Source: Acetatifactor sp.
Lineage (GTDB): Bacteria > Bacillota > Clostridia > Lachnospirales > Lachnospiraceae
DNA length: 64,000 bases
Direction of reading: 5' to 3'
Assembly: GCA_022511465.1 (NCBI GenBank)
Contig: JAFLRM010000001.1
Span: 62,001 to 126,000 of the forward strand
The notes under the pieces are model-generated. The model saw only the letters and a list, made by a program, of their open reading frames with translations. It searched no databases and was not told the DNA's origin. A program made the translations under genes and the position numbers. Of the stretch, positions 36,179-44,164 are shown one piece after another; the first letter of the stretch is position 1, and every line of letters begins with the position of its first letter.

Positions 36179-36691
36179 CTAGCGCTCTTGGCTTTCTAGA
36201 ATTAATTTTTGAACTAGGTTTTCTAGATTTTTGTTAAATTGAGCATTATTGCTTTCAACCTTTTCTGACATTTCTCCTATAACAGACTCATATTTTAAGA
36301 TAATATCTTTTAAGTTCTCAATATCCTCCACTAATATAATATTCTTTTGACGTTTGGCAACTTCCCTGCAAAACTCAACCTGATGATCATTAACATGTTC
36401 ATCAAATTGCCTTTTACGCGGAACCACAATTGGTATTTTCCCTTTTTGAAGGGGCGCAATAAAGCTAGATGGGCCACCGTGTGTTATAACGATTCTCGCA
36501 TTTTGAACATACTCTGCCATTTGCTGATACGAAAACAAATTGCTCCAATCACAATATTGAGGTTTATATGTACTAAAACCAGTTTGAATTACTACATCTT
36601 CCTTAATAATATTCTTTTGCTTTAATTCATCCACATATTGAACAAGCCGGTCAAATGGCTGTTCATGAGTTCCTACAGTTACAAAAATCAT
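36179..36691 (-). CDS. pssE: PssE-like catalytic subunit of a split GT28/Alg13-type glycosyltransferase
   Basis: About 170 residues from the ATG at 36691 (AGGAG ribosome site; the longer frame to 36718 lacks one). It starts MIFVTVGTHEQPFDRL, with ITHGGPSSFIAPLQKGKIPIVVPRKRQFDEHVNDHQ near 83-118, the UDP-sugar binding part of Alg13/MurG C-terminal domains. It must pair with the membrane-anchoring PssD/Alg14 partner, encoded immediately upstream. Together they add a UDP-sugar, often Glc or GlcA, onto the lipid-linked chain. Confidence 0.92.
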   Translation of the reverse strand: MIFVTVGTHEQPFDRLVQYVDELKQKNIIKEDVVIQTGFSTYKPQYCDWSNLFSYQQMAEYVQNARIVITHGGPSSFIAPLQKGKIPIVVPRKRQFDEHVNDHQVEFCREVAKRQKNIILVEDIENLKDIILKYESVIGEMSEKVESNNAQFNKNLENLVQKLILESQER

Positions 36692-36699
36692 TATGGCTC

Positions 36700-37149
36700 C
36701 TAAAAAATACTTCCCCAATTAATAGCTTTGGGATACACTTTTTTCATTTCTTCCCATTCAACAATAAAAGCATCAACAATAGGGTAAACTATTTTTCCAG
36801 TTAAAGTTGCCTTATCTATACGGTCAAATACTTCAATGTAAATCAATTTTGCTCCCAAAAGCTTTCCAAGATAAAAAAATGGTACCGCCACTGCTGCACC
36901 AGATGAAATGATTAAATCCGGTTTTTCTTTTCTTAGTACATTCCACGCCAACTTTGTATTAATGATCAAGGCTTTTAGACTTCTGTTGGTCGGATAATAA
37001 CAAGGATACATCTTTTCATTTTTCAGCAAACTTTTAGCATCTTCTTTGTTAAATGTCACCCAAAAGCGTGCTTTGTTCTGCCAAAAAGGTTTTAACATAT
37101 ATAAATGTGTTAAGTGCCCACCAGATGAGCCAACAAGGCAAACTTTCAT
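36700..37149 (-). CDS. pssD: PssD/Alg14-like membrane-anchor subunit of a split glycosyltransferase
   Basis: A 149-residue protein with KVCLVGSSGGHLTHLYML at 2-19, LIISSGAAVAVPFFYLGKLLGAKLIYIEVFDRID near 81-114 and KIVYPIVDAFIVEWEEM near 119-135, the Alg14 pattern. It recruits PssE to the membrane and binds the acceptor. As the first gene of module B, it follows the leader by only 7 bp between the element and the ATG. Its ribosome site AAGGGAGAG lies inside the conserved leader region. Confidence 0.91.
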   Translation of the reverse strand: MKVCLVGSSGGHLTHLYMLKPFWQNKARFWVTFNKEDAKSLLKNEKMYPCYYPTNRSLKALIINTKLAWNVLRKEKPDLIISSGAAVAVPFFYLGKLLGAKLIYIEVFDRIDKATLTGKIVYPIVDAFIVEWEEMKKVYPKAINWGSIF

Positions 37150-37156
37150 GTGCTCT

Positions 37157-37180
37157 CCCTTTATCCCCTTTAGCGACCCA
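37157..37180 (-). promoter_or_regulatory. Module B copy of the conserved leader element
   Basis: The minus strand reads GGTCGCTAAAGGGGATA, then AAGGGAGAG. The 5' arm and G-rich loop match the module C copy exactly, but the 3' arm is replaced by the ribosome site of pssD, so the 7-bp hairpin is not fully formed here. This looks like a junction where an upstream gene was lost. Confidence 0.6.
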
Positions 37181-37189
37181 CGCCAAAAA

Positions 37190-37211
37190 GAAGCCCCTAT
37201 TTCAGGGCTTC
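37190..37211 (-). terminator. Intrinsic terminator in module B leader
   Basis: Minus strand: 7-bp stem GAAGCCC/GGGCTTC with a U-rich tail (TTTTT). It lies upstream of the first gene, 10 bp before the element, so module B would need read-through or antitermination. AATGGTCAA lies 15 bases upstream as in module A. Confidence 0.75.
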
Positions 37212-37323
37212 TTCTCTTGCTTGACCATTATTTTTACCACGTATTAATTGATTTGCGCTGACCTGCATTAATCTTGCTATTTACAGTCCCTTCTCTAACT
37301 GATATACTAATACCCGTAAAGAC

Positions 37324-37352
37324 GATTTATGATATGCCAGTCTGGCTGTCAA
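37324..37352 (-). promoter_or_regulatory. Candidate module B promoter
   Basis: On the minus strand TTGACA (37352-37347) is followed at 17 bp by TAAATC (37329-37324), a weak -10. It would give a leader of about 165 nt containing the terminator and the element. The TTGACA and spacing are good and the -10 is poor. Confidence 0.4.
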
Positions 37353-37430
37353 TTAATTCTGGCGATTCGCCTCATTTCACACTTTTTGTAACCCATTAAC
37401 CCCTACATAATAAGGAAAGGACTTTTTTTC

Positions 37431-37805
37431 GTGTTGTCTTTCAGGACAAAAGCGAGCATATCTACAGGATTCCCATTGTCGGAAAAGGAGTTGACAGAGT
37501 TTGTGGAGGAGGCTATATTGATATTAAAGCAAGAATTATGTGACGGATATTTAACGGAACGGGAATATCATAATTATGTGAAGCTGTTCCACTTCGCCGC
37601 GAACAGAGTGTTGGCGAAACACCCGCAGATGCAAGAGGAGGTAAATCAGATGACAGAGCCATTGATCAAACTACCCAGTATGATTATGGATGAGTTGGAG
37701 GCTGAGATTGCTGATCGGGATGCCAAGATTGCCAGCAAGGATGCCGAGATCAGGCGGCTGCAGGAATTGATAAGCCAACTTTCTTCTTGTAACTCCACGC
37801 CATAA
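37431..37805 (+). CDS. Small coiled-coil protein of unknown function
   Basis: The 124-residue frame starts at a GTG or at a later TTG (LSEKELTEF) and has no recognised domain. Residues 15-75 are helical (ELTEFVEEAILILKQEL...), and 85-115 form an acidic/basic coiled coil (MDELEAEIADRDAKIASKDAEIRRLQELI). A ribosome site AAGGAAAGG lies 8 bp upstream. A deleted copy of the same gene sits at 18362-18440, on the other side of module B, so this is a repeated flanking gene. It is convergent with the recombinase gene and followed by a hairpin. Confidence 0.6.
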   Translation: MLSFRTKASISTGFPLSEKELTEFVEEAILILKQELCDGYLTEREYHNYVKLFHFAANRVLAKHPQMQEEVNQMTEPLIKLPSMIMDELEAEIADRDAKIASKDAEIRRLQELISQLSSCNSTP

Positions 37806-37809
37806 CATC

Positions 37810-37866
37810 AAAGCCCCCCTGCAAAGTGACCGCCAGCTCATGCGCGGTTACCTGCGGAGGGCTTAA
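37810..37866. terminator. Large hairpin between coiled-coil gene and recombinase
   Basis: AAGCCCCCCTGCA and TGCGGAGGGCTT pair as outer stem, enclosing GTGACCGC / GCGGTTAC. The two convergent genes end on either side, so a bidirectional terminator is likely, although the T-run is short. Confidence 0.5.
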
Positions 37867-37902
37867 TTGTTGCTTGAAACGGCACACTTCTGGAAAGGGA
37901 GA

Positions 37903-39018
37903 TCAGTTGATCAGCATATCCAGACAATGTCGCTTCTGATCAATTCCACTATGGACATAAATATTTAGTGTTGTATTTACCGAAGAATGTCCAAGTAGTT
38001 CTGCTACTGTCCTGTAGTCGGATCCATTTTGTATACTGAGCGTGGCGAAGCTATGCCGCAATGAATGGAAATTGAGATATCGCAAGCCGGACTGTGCCAA
38101 TAGTTTTTTGTATTTTTTTTGAATATTTCGCGGTTCCATGCATTGCTCTGTTCCGGTCAGGACAAATGTCTTCGGCGATTTTTGGTGCTTCTGTATTTCG
38201 TTTAGAAGACCAAATGGCAGCGGAATATCTCGTACAGAGGTAGCAGTTTTAGGAGAACCGATACACAATATCGTCTTTGGCATCCCACAATTGGGTGCAT
38301 ATGCCGTATTTTTGAGGCGATAAACGGTTCTTCTTATTTTAAACTGTACGTTTATAGGATCATAATCCTCCCACCGAAGGCCGCTGAGTTCACCGATCCG
38401 CATTCCTGTGTACATGCAAATGAGAATGCCGAAAGCAAATTCGCTGTTTTGAGTTTTTAAATACATTTCTAAATGTTTCCACTCACGGGCAGTAAAAATC
38501 TCCGGCATTTTCTTGGGAGTTTTGGGCAGGTGAAATGTGGGAACTTGAATAGCATACTGATATTTGCTTTGGGCCGATTTTAAAATGTTTTGGAATAAGG
38601 TAATGATAGATCGGATGTAAGTAGGCGATAGATTTTGTTCGAGCTTGAGACAAATAAAATTCTGGGCAACTTCCGCCGTTAGCTGATCAATGCGCCAAAT
38701 GCCAAAATATGGACGTAGATGCTGTTCCAACATCGTTTCATAAAAGCAAAAGCTACTCTCCTTGATAGTGCTTCTCACCTCAGTTTTCCATTCATTAAAC
38801 AGGTCGTCAAAGGTACTGTCAGGGGTAGAGCATCTTGGAGTGTCGTCCTTGTCTTTTATAAGGCTGAGCGCATCGTTTCGCTTTTGTTTAGCTTCTGCAT
38901 AACGCCTGCCGTAAACATATCCGTATTGAATACTGCCATCAGCATTTCGACCTTTTTTGTAGCGGGCCTCCCAGCGCCCATCCTTTCTTTTACGAATGTT
39001 TTCTCCTCTTCTTGCCAT
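37903..39018 (-). CDS. Tyrosine recombinase / site-specific integrase
   Basis: A 371-residue phage-type integrase. It has an N-terminal arm-binding DNA domain (1-60; KRKDGRWEARYKKG...), a core-binding SAM-like domain at about 65-160, and a catalytic domain at 175-371. The active-site residues are visible: R207 in MYTGMRIGELSGLRW, H318 and R321 in HSLRHSFA, H344 in LLGHSSVNTT and nucleophile Y354 in LNIYVHS. It is intact and lies alone, without an excisionase or other element genes, between modules B and C. It may have inserted or rearranged the locus. Attachment sites are not evident. Confidence 0.92.
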   Translation of the reverse strand: MARRGENIRKRKDGRWEARYKKGRNADGSIQYGYVYGRRYAEAKQKRNDALSLIKDKDDTPRCSTPDSTFDDLFNEWKTEVRSTIKESSFCFYETMLEQHLRPYFGIWRIDQLTAEVAQNFICLKLEQNLSPTYIRSIITLFQNILKSAQSKYQYAIQVPTFHLPKTPKKMPEIFTAREWKHLEMYLKTQNSEFAFGILICMYTGMRIGELSGLRWEDYDPINVQFKIRRTVYRLKNTAYAPNCGMPKTILCIGSPKTATSVRDIPLPFGLLNEIQKHQKSPKTFVLTGTEQCMEPRNIQKKYKKLLAQSGLRYLNFHSLRHSFATLSIQNGSDYRTVAELLGHSSVNTTLNIYVHSGIDQKRHCLDMLIN

Positions 39019-39310
39019 GTCTTTTCTCCTTAGTATAGTTATTTAGGTTATTTTACAGGGAACCTATAAACCTTTTGCGCTGAAGCACAATATATTGTAA
39101 CAAGTAAAATGTGATTGATAAATAGCGTGCATCACAAGTTTTTTAACATCAACCTTGCTACAATATTTCATGACCCCTTTTTTGACTGCTTAAACTATTA
39201 AAATGCAACATGTCAATAGGGCGTTATACGCAAAAATGAATCTTTTTTATCTAGTTAGGTGTTATTTTTGCTAAAAGTGGAGAGAATTTTAATAATAACT
39301 TCTGGATAAT

Positions 39311-39339
39311 TTGACTTTTTATAAAAGAAATGATAAAAT
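39311..39339 (+). promoter_or_regulatory. Sigma-A promoter of module C
   Basis: TTGACT (39311-39316), 17-bp spacer, TAAAAT (39334-39339). It predicts a start near 39346 and a leader of about 100 nt to the first gene, containing the conserved element. No convincing terminator hairpin lies between the promoter and the element. Confidence 0.75.
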
Positions 39340-39399
39340 ACGATAGTATATTGAGTAGCATTGTTTATTTTTTAGAAACTATTGAGGTGAAACCATTGG

Positions 39400-39422
39400 T
39401 CGCTAAAGGGGATAGTTGGCGA
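39400..39422 (+). promoter_or_regulatory. Module C leader element, hairpin with G-rich loop
   Basis: Stem arm TCGCTAA, 9-nt loop AGGGGATAG and arm TTGGCGA form a 7-bp hairpin with one G-U pair. Compared with module A, one stem pair is G-C here and G-U there, so the pairing is preserved. It lies 21 bp before the first gene. It is the same element as at 12971-12995 and 37157-37180. Confidence 0.6.
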
Positions 39423-39443
39423 ACACACAGGGAGTGCATATAG

Positions 39444-40595
39444 ATGCGGTTCTGCTATATCGTGGGCAGTAAGGGCTTTGGAAACTATGGCGGATACGAG
39501 ACCTTTGTGGACAAGCTTACTGAGTGCCACAAAAACAATAAAGAGATTCAATACTTTGTAGCATGCAAAGGCAGTGAAAATAGTACCTTTATACACAATA
39601 ACGCCGTTGGTTTCTATATCAAAGTCCCCAACATCGGCCCTGCACAGGCAATCTATTATGATGTAAAAGCACTGCAATGGTGCATCAAACATATCAGGGA
39701 CAATCACGTGGAGCACCCTATTGTCTACATCCTTGCTTGCAGAATAGGCCCTTTTGCTAAGTATTTTGAAAAACAGATACATCAACTTGGTGGAAAACTG
39801 TATGTGAATCCTGATGGCCATGAATGGATGCGTGGTAAATGGTCTGCACCGGTTCGGAAATACTGGAAGCACTCAGAACGCCTTATGGTAAAGCATTGCG
39901 ACCTTTTAATATGTGACAGTATCAACATGGAAAAATATATACAGGAAGAATACAAGCAGTATCATCCGAAAACGACATTTATTCCTTATGGTTCGGAGGT
40001 AACACCTTCGACCCTGACAGATGGTGATAAAAAGTATCTGCAATGGCTTAGTGAGCATGAACTCATAGATAAGAAATTTTACTGCAGCGTAGGTCGATTT
40101 GTACCGGAGAATAACTTTGAGACGATGATTCGAGAGTTTATGAGGAGCAAGACTGATAAAGATTTTGCCATCATAACCACGAAAAATGATGCATTTCTTG
40201 AATTGCTTGATCAGAGGCTACATTTTAGCGGTGATAAGAGGATTAAGTTCGTAGGAACTGTATATGATCAAGAACTTCTAAAAAAGATTAGGGAAAATGC
40301 ATATGGTTACTTCCATGGTCATGAAGTAGGTGGTACAAATCCAAGTCTCTTGGAAGCGCTTGGAGCTACAAAGCTAAATATGCTTTATGACGTTGGCTTT
40401 AATAAAGAGGTGGCGGAAGAGGCTGCGCTGTATTGGAGTAAAGAAGACGGAAACCTTGCGGCTCTAATAGATAAAGTTGATCTGATGCCTGAGAAAGAAA
40501 GAAATGCATTTGGAATAAAGGCTAAGAATAGAATTGAGGAAGCTTATTCCTGGCCGCTGATAGCTAATAAATATTCGTATGTATTTCAAGTATAG
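39444..40595 (+). CDS. DUF1972-GT4 glycosyltransferase (WchF/Cps2T-like rhamnosyltransferase)
   Basis: A 383-residue protein. The N-terminal DUF1972 domain (about 1-170) begins MRFCYIVGSKGFGNYGGYETFVDKL, the acceptor-side half of WchF/Cps2T-type beta-1,4-rhamnosyltransferases. A GT4 donor half follows (CSVGRFVPENNFETMIREF; FVGTVYDQELL; GYFHGHEVGGTNPSLLEALGATKLN with the E-x7-E region). It adds the second sugar, often rhamnose, to a lipid-linked glucose or similar. The ribosome site GGGAGTG precedes ATG at 39444. It is the first gene of module C, yet no initiating sugar transferase is in the window. Confidence 0.88.
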   Translation: MRFCYIVGSKGFGNYGGYETFVDKLTECHKNNKEIQYFVACKGSENSTFIHNNAVGFYIKVPNIGPAQAIYYDVKALQWCIKHIRDNHVEHPIVYILACRIGPFAKYFEKQIHQLGGKLYVNPDGHEWMRGKWSAPVRKYWKHSERLMVKHCDLLICDSINMEKYIQEEYKQYHPKTTFIPYGSEVTPSTLTDGDKKYLQWLSEHELIDKKFYCSVGRFVPENNFETMIREFMRSKTDKDFAIITTKNDAFLELLDQRLHFSGDKRIKFVGTVYDQELLKKIRENAYGYFHGHEVGGTNPSLLEALGATKLNMLYDVGFNKEVAEEAALYWSKEDGNLAALIDKVDLMPEKERNAFGIKAKNRIEEAYSWPLIANKYSYVFQV

Positions 40596-40647
40596 AGCGG
40601 AAAAGAATCAGAACTTCTCAAATATGGTAGAAAGCATTTTTGTATCA

Positions 40648-40825
40648 TGGAAATAACAACACAAGCAAAACTTGTAGGAAAAACAGTTTCAGTGTTATCA
40701 ACATTGAGACGTGAGGAGTACTATCGGTGTAGCCGCGATAAAATCTTGCAATAAAAGCGCTGTCCTTGCGGGAGAGCCAGCAATAATCATATCAAATGGG
40801 CTAGAAGCAGAAGGGATTTGGGGCA
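40648..40825 (+). pseudogene. Hexapeptide acyltransferase C-terminal remnant
   Basis: Between the two GT4 genes the frame containing GVAAIKSCNKSAVLAGEPAII (about 40726-40788) matches the terminal S-V-(V/L)-AG-x-PA of left-handed beta-helix acyltransferases. An ATG upstream (MEITTQAKLVGKTV...) lies in another frame and is interrupted by a stop. No intact gene remains. The downstream GT4 start falls just after it, so earlier longer frames of that GT are false. Confidence 0.5.
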
Positions 40826-40827
40826 AG

Positions 40828-41919
40828 ATGAGAGTTGGAATAGATGCACATATGATAGGCGACCATTCCGGTGGAAATGAGAGCTATTATTCCAATATAT
40901 TGTATAACATGACCATACCAGACGGAGATGAGTATTATTTGTTTGTGAAAAAGGGGATAGATATGTCCCCATATGAGAGAGGATTTAAGATAGTTGAATT
41001 CGAGGAAAAAAGTGCTTTTAAACGTAATTTTATGGAACTGCCTAAACTGTGCAAGAAATATAAGCTCGATTTGCTGCATACACAATATTTTATTCCGTTT
41101 AATAGATCATGTCCTGTAATTTGTACTATTCATGATATATGTTTTGAACATTATAAGGATATTTTTACGAAGAAAGAATATATACGCCAGAAACTTCTAA
41201 TACCATACGCGGCCAAGCACTCAACGTATATATTTACAGTGTCTAATCATGCAAAAAATGACATAATGGAACATTATCATGTTCCTGAAGAAAAGGTAAT
41301 TGTGACATATAACGCAGTTAGTGATGATTTCAGAAAATTATCAGTAGAAGAGCTGGATGCCAAGTCACTTCGTAATCAGTTTGGAATTAAGGAAGATTAT
41401 ATACTCAGTGTGTGTAATTTGCAACCTCGTAAGAATCTGATCAGACTTATTAAGGCTTTCAGAAAACTGAAGGAAAATACAAGCTGCCACGAACAGCTTG
41501 TGATTGTTGGTAAAAAGGCCTGGATGTTTAATGACATCTTAAAGGAGGCATTGAGCGGTGCTGATGATGTGATCTTTACTGATTATGTGGGCAGGGATGA
41601 TTTGATTCGTCTGTACAATGATGCAAAAATATTTGTTTATCCGTCATTTTTTGAGGGGTTCGGCATCCCGCCGCTTGAGGCTATGGCGTGCGATACGCCT
41701 GTTGCGGTAGCTGATGCTACATCTCTCCCAGAAGTGGTAGGCGATGCAGGGATGTACTTTGATCCATTTAATGTAGACGAGATGGCTCATTCGATGCAGA
41801 AGCTGTTACGTGATGGTGAATACAGGGATGAACTAGTCAAAAAAGGTGCAGATCAAGTAAAAAAGTTCAGTTGGAAGGAAAGTGCAGACATTATTACATC
41901 TCATTATCGGAAAATATAG
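40828..41919 (+). CDS. Family 4 glycosyltransferase
   Basis: About 363 residues from the ATG at 40828 (MRVGIDAHMIGDHSGGNESYY; GGGG ribosome site), which is the conserved N-terminal strand of this GT4 subgroup. Other motifs are CTIHDICFEHY near 115, LSVCNLQPRKNLIRLIKAF near 193, and PSFFEGFGIPPLEAMACDTPVAVADATSLPEVVGDAG near 272-308. The donor is not certain. WbpX/mannosyltransferase-type relatives share this pattern. It would act third in repeat assembly. Confidence 0.91.
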   Translation: MRVGIDAHMIGDHSGGNESYYSNILYNMTIPDGDEYYLFVKKGIDMSPYERGFKIVEFEEKSAFKRNFMELPKLCKKYKLDLLHTQYFIPFNRSCPVICTIHDICFEHYKDIFTKKEYIRQKLLIPYAAKHSTYIFTVSNHAKNDIMEHYHVPEEKVIVTYNAVSDDFRKLSVEELDAKSLRNQFGIKEDYILSVCNLQPRKNLIRLIKAFRKLKENTSCHEQLVIVGKKAWMFNDILKEALSGADDVIFTDYVGRDDLIRLYNDAKIFVYPSFFEGFGIPPLEAMACDTPVAVADATSLPEVVGDAGMYFDPFNVDEMAHSMQKLLRDGEYRDELVKKGADQVKKFSWKESADIITSHYRKI

Positions 41920-41959
41920 GAAGTGTACTCTGCAATAAATATTAGTAGGAGGGGCTGCG

Positions 41960-43228
41960 GTGCCTAGTCGAAGTAATTTGTCAATAACAAGAGAAGAAGC
42001 ACTGCTGTTTTTCACAACATTAGCATTGATGACCACATCAGGTTCTAATTGGAGTATATGGTTTCTGGCTGTTGTTGCTGTGGCAACAGTAATTATTAAT
42101 GGGAAATTAGACAAGAACAATGTTTTAATAGCAGTATTATTGTCGTCACTTTTATTTTTAAATTCATATGTGTTGGGAAAAGCGGCTTTTGATATGCATG
42201 AGTACTTGGTGTATATAGCCCGGTTTATGGGGCTGGCATTGGTGGCTGCTTATCTTAACTATAATAGATTTTTTGAAATGTATGCAAGAATTTTATATTG
42301 GGTTTTTATAGTGACAATACCACTTTGGGCAATCACGCTTATTTGCAACCACATAGGGTTAGGTGGAATTCTGCCAACTGGGCTGCTTAATCTGATCATG
42401 ATGGATTCTACCTCATCGTTGTTACGCTTAAAAGCTATATTCTGGGAAGGTGGAGTGTGTGCGATTCATGCAAATATTGCGTTGACGTATTGTATATGCA
42501 AAGGGATAAATGAGAGAAGAGTCAGAAGAATGGCAGCCGTTTTTGTTTTGGCTGTATTGTGTTCGGTATCCACAACTGGCTACATAGTTCTAGTGTTACA
42601 GGTAGTATTATATTGTGTCAAAAATGCTAAATCTATTCGGTTTCAAAGACTTAAAATACCGAGGAAAATTGTGATTATTTTTTTAATTGGATTGGGCGTT
42701 TTTATTGTGGAAGAAGCAGTGTTTGGAGTTGTTGTTGGGAAGCTTTTGGGAGGAGAACACTCTTTTTCATCGCGATATGATGATACATTACTTGCTTTGT
42801 TAATTGCTAAAGATAATTTTTGGTACGGTATTGGAGTTGCAACGGACACGCAGATTGTCTTTCTGGAATATTTTTATACTAATCCTATTTATAAGAAGTA
42901 CCAAAAGTACTTTGCTCCCGATTTGGCATCATCGAATGGCCTGGGTAATTGCATGTATAAAGCGGGAGTACTGTTTACCTTGTTTTATTTAGTTATTATT
43001 TATTTTAGACTGCATAAAACGCTAAAGCTTTCCAGAATAGAAAGTGCACTTATATGGTTAATGTATTTTTGTTTCTTTTTTGGCGAACCAATAATGTCGG
43101 TGCCGATGATGTTGATGTTTTTCTTTAGTATAAAGGATAGAAGTTTAGAGTTAGCAGGAGATAACATTGATGAACAAAGAGACAATATTTACGAAAGATC
43201 TTATATCTGTAATAATTCCAGCTTATAA
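41960..43228 (+). CDS. Wzy-like polysaccharide polymerase
   Basis: A 422-residue protein with about eleven membrane segments, starting at a GTG preceded by AGGAGGGGCTGC. A central extracytoplasmic region (about 265-330) includes GKLLGGEHSFSSRYDDT and YKKYQKYFAPDLASSNGLGNC. There is no cytosolic domain. The architecture and the location among module C glycosyltransferases support a polymerase. Its end overlaps the next GT2 start by about 59 bp in another frame. Confidence 0.78.
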   Translation: MPSRSNLSITREEALLFFTTLALMTTSGSNWSIWFLAVVAVATVIINGKLDKNNVLIAVLLSSLLFLNSYVLGKAAFDMHEYLVYIARFMGLALVAAYLNYNRFFEMYARILYWVFIVTIPLWAITLICNHIGLGGILPTGLLNLIMMDSTSSLLRLKAIFWEGGVCAIHANIALTYCICKGINERRVRRMAAVFVLAVLCSVSTTGYIVLVLQVVLYCVKNAKSIRFQRLKIPRKIVIIFLIGLGVFIVEEAVFGVVVGKLLGGEHSFSSRYDDTLLALLIAKDNFWYGIGVATDTQIVFLEYFYTNPIYKKYQKYFAPDLASSNGLGNCMYKAGVLFTLFYLVIIYFRLHKTLKLSRIESALIWLMYFCFFFGEPIMSVPMMLMFFFSIKDRSLELAGDNIDEQRDNIYERSYICNNSSL

Positions 43229-44159
43229 TGTGAGAGATTATCTTAAACAATGTGTGGAGTCGGTCTGTAATCAAACGTATAAAAATCTTGAGATAATTAT
43301 TATAGATGATGGTTCTAATGACGGAACGGAGCAGTTGTGTGATACATTTGTAGATTCAAGGATAAAGGTCATACATCAGGAAAATCGAGGTCTTTCAGGG
43401 GCTCGTAATGCAGGCTTAGATGTGGCAAATGGAGAATTCATTTCTTTTATAGACAGCGATGATTTCATACGTGATACGATGTTACAGGAGCTTCATGAGG
43501 TACTAATACAGAATGAAGCGGACTTTAGTGCTTGTGCTGTAGAGTGTATGAGATGTGACACAGGAGCGTCTGCCTTTTCTGGAGACAGCGGAGTGGTAAC
43601 TGTATTGAATTATGTAGAATCGATTGATTTCTTATGCAATAAGTATTGGTTTAATGTGTGGAATAAGTTATATAGACATGATATTATATCAGAGTTGCGT
43701 TATGTGGAGGGTGTTGTGTGTGAGGATGTTGGATATATGGCATCAGTGTTTGAAAGAATAAAGAGAACTGTGTATGTTGATAAGCCGTTATATGTTTACA
43801 GAGTAAAGAGAGAAGGCAGTAGCGGAATGACATTTGATGCGCGTAAGTTACCCGCGATTGAGGAATTTGAGCGATTCATAACTTACTTAAAAGACAATGG
43901 ATATCTTGATATGGCTACAGAGGTAAGAAGACACCAGCTTGCACTAATCAGATCGCTCTATAACGAAACAGAAAATGAAGACAAAGTCAATAGAAAGAAA
44001 ATGTATAAAATGTATATGTCAAAATTGAAATATGATAACATTTGGAAGAAACGTTTTCTATCAAATATAGCTTTTCTACTATGTCCTATGGCTATAAGAA
44101 GAAGATATCAAAATGACAAGCAAAGATTCAATAAGAGTATGTTGAAAGGAGCAGTTTAA
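43170..44159 (+). CDS. Family 2 glycosyltransferase
   Basis: About 330 residues from the ATG at 43170 (AGGAG nine bases upstream; a TTG just before is disfavoured). GT-A motifs are ISVIIPAYNVRDYLKQCVESV, IIIDDGSNDGTEQLC with D-D near 46-47, and FIDSDDF near 98. The C-terminal third is basic and helical. It resembles enzymes transferring Gal, Glc or GalNAc in capsule loci. Donor undetermined. Confidence 0.9.
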   Translation: MNKETIFTKDLISVIIPAYNVRDYLKQCVESVCNQTYKNLEIIIIDDGSNDGTEQLCDTFVDSRIKVIHQENRGLSGARNAGLDVANGEFISFIDSDDFIRDTMLQELHEVLIQNEADFSACAVECMRCDTGASAFSGDSGVVTVLNYVESIDFLCNKYWFNVWNKLYRHDIISELRYVEGVVCEDVGYMASVFERIKRTVYVDKPLYVYRVKREGSSGMTFDARKLPAIEEFERFITYLKDNGYLDMATEVRRHQLALIRSLYNETENEDKVNRKKMYKMYMSKLKYDNIWKKRFLSNIAFLLCPMAIRRRYQNDKQRFNKSMLKGAV

Positions 44160-44164
44160 TAGTT

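Noticed and set aside
39399..39440. A possible 15-codon leader peptide starting TTG in the module C leader
   Set aside because: The other two copies of the element carry stops in the matching frame, so RNA or DNA structure, not coding, is conserved.
40711..40827. The 39-residue N-terminal extension of the GT4 gene at 40828
   Set aside because: The extension matches an acyltransferase C-terminal relic, whereas MRVGIDAH is the conserved start of the GT4 with a ribosome site.
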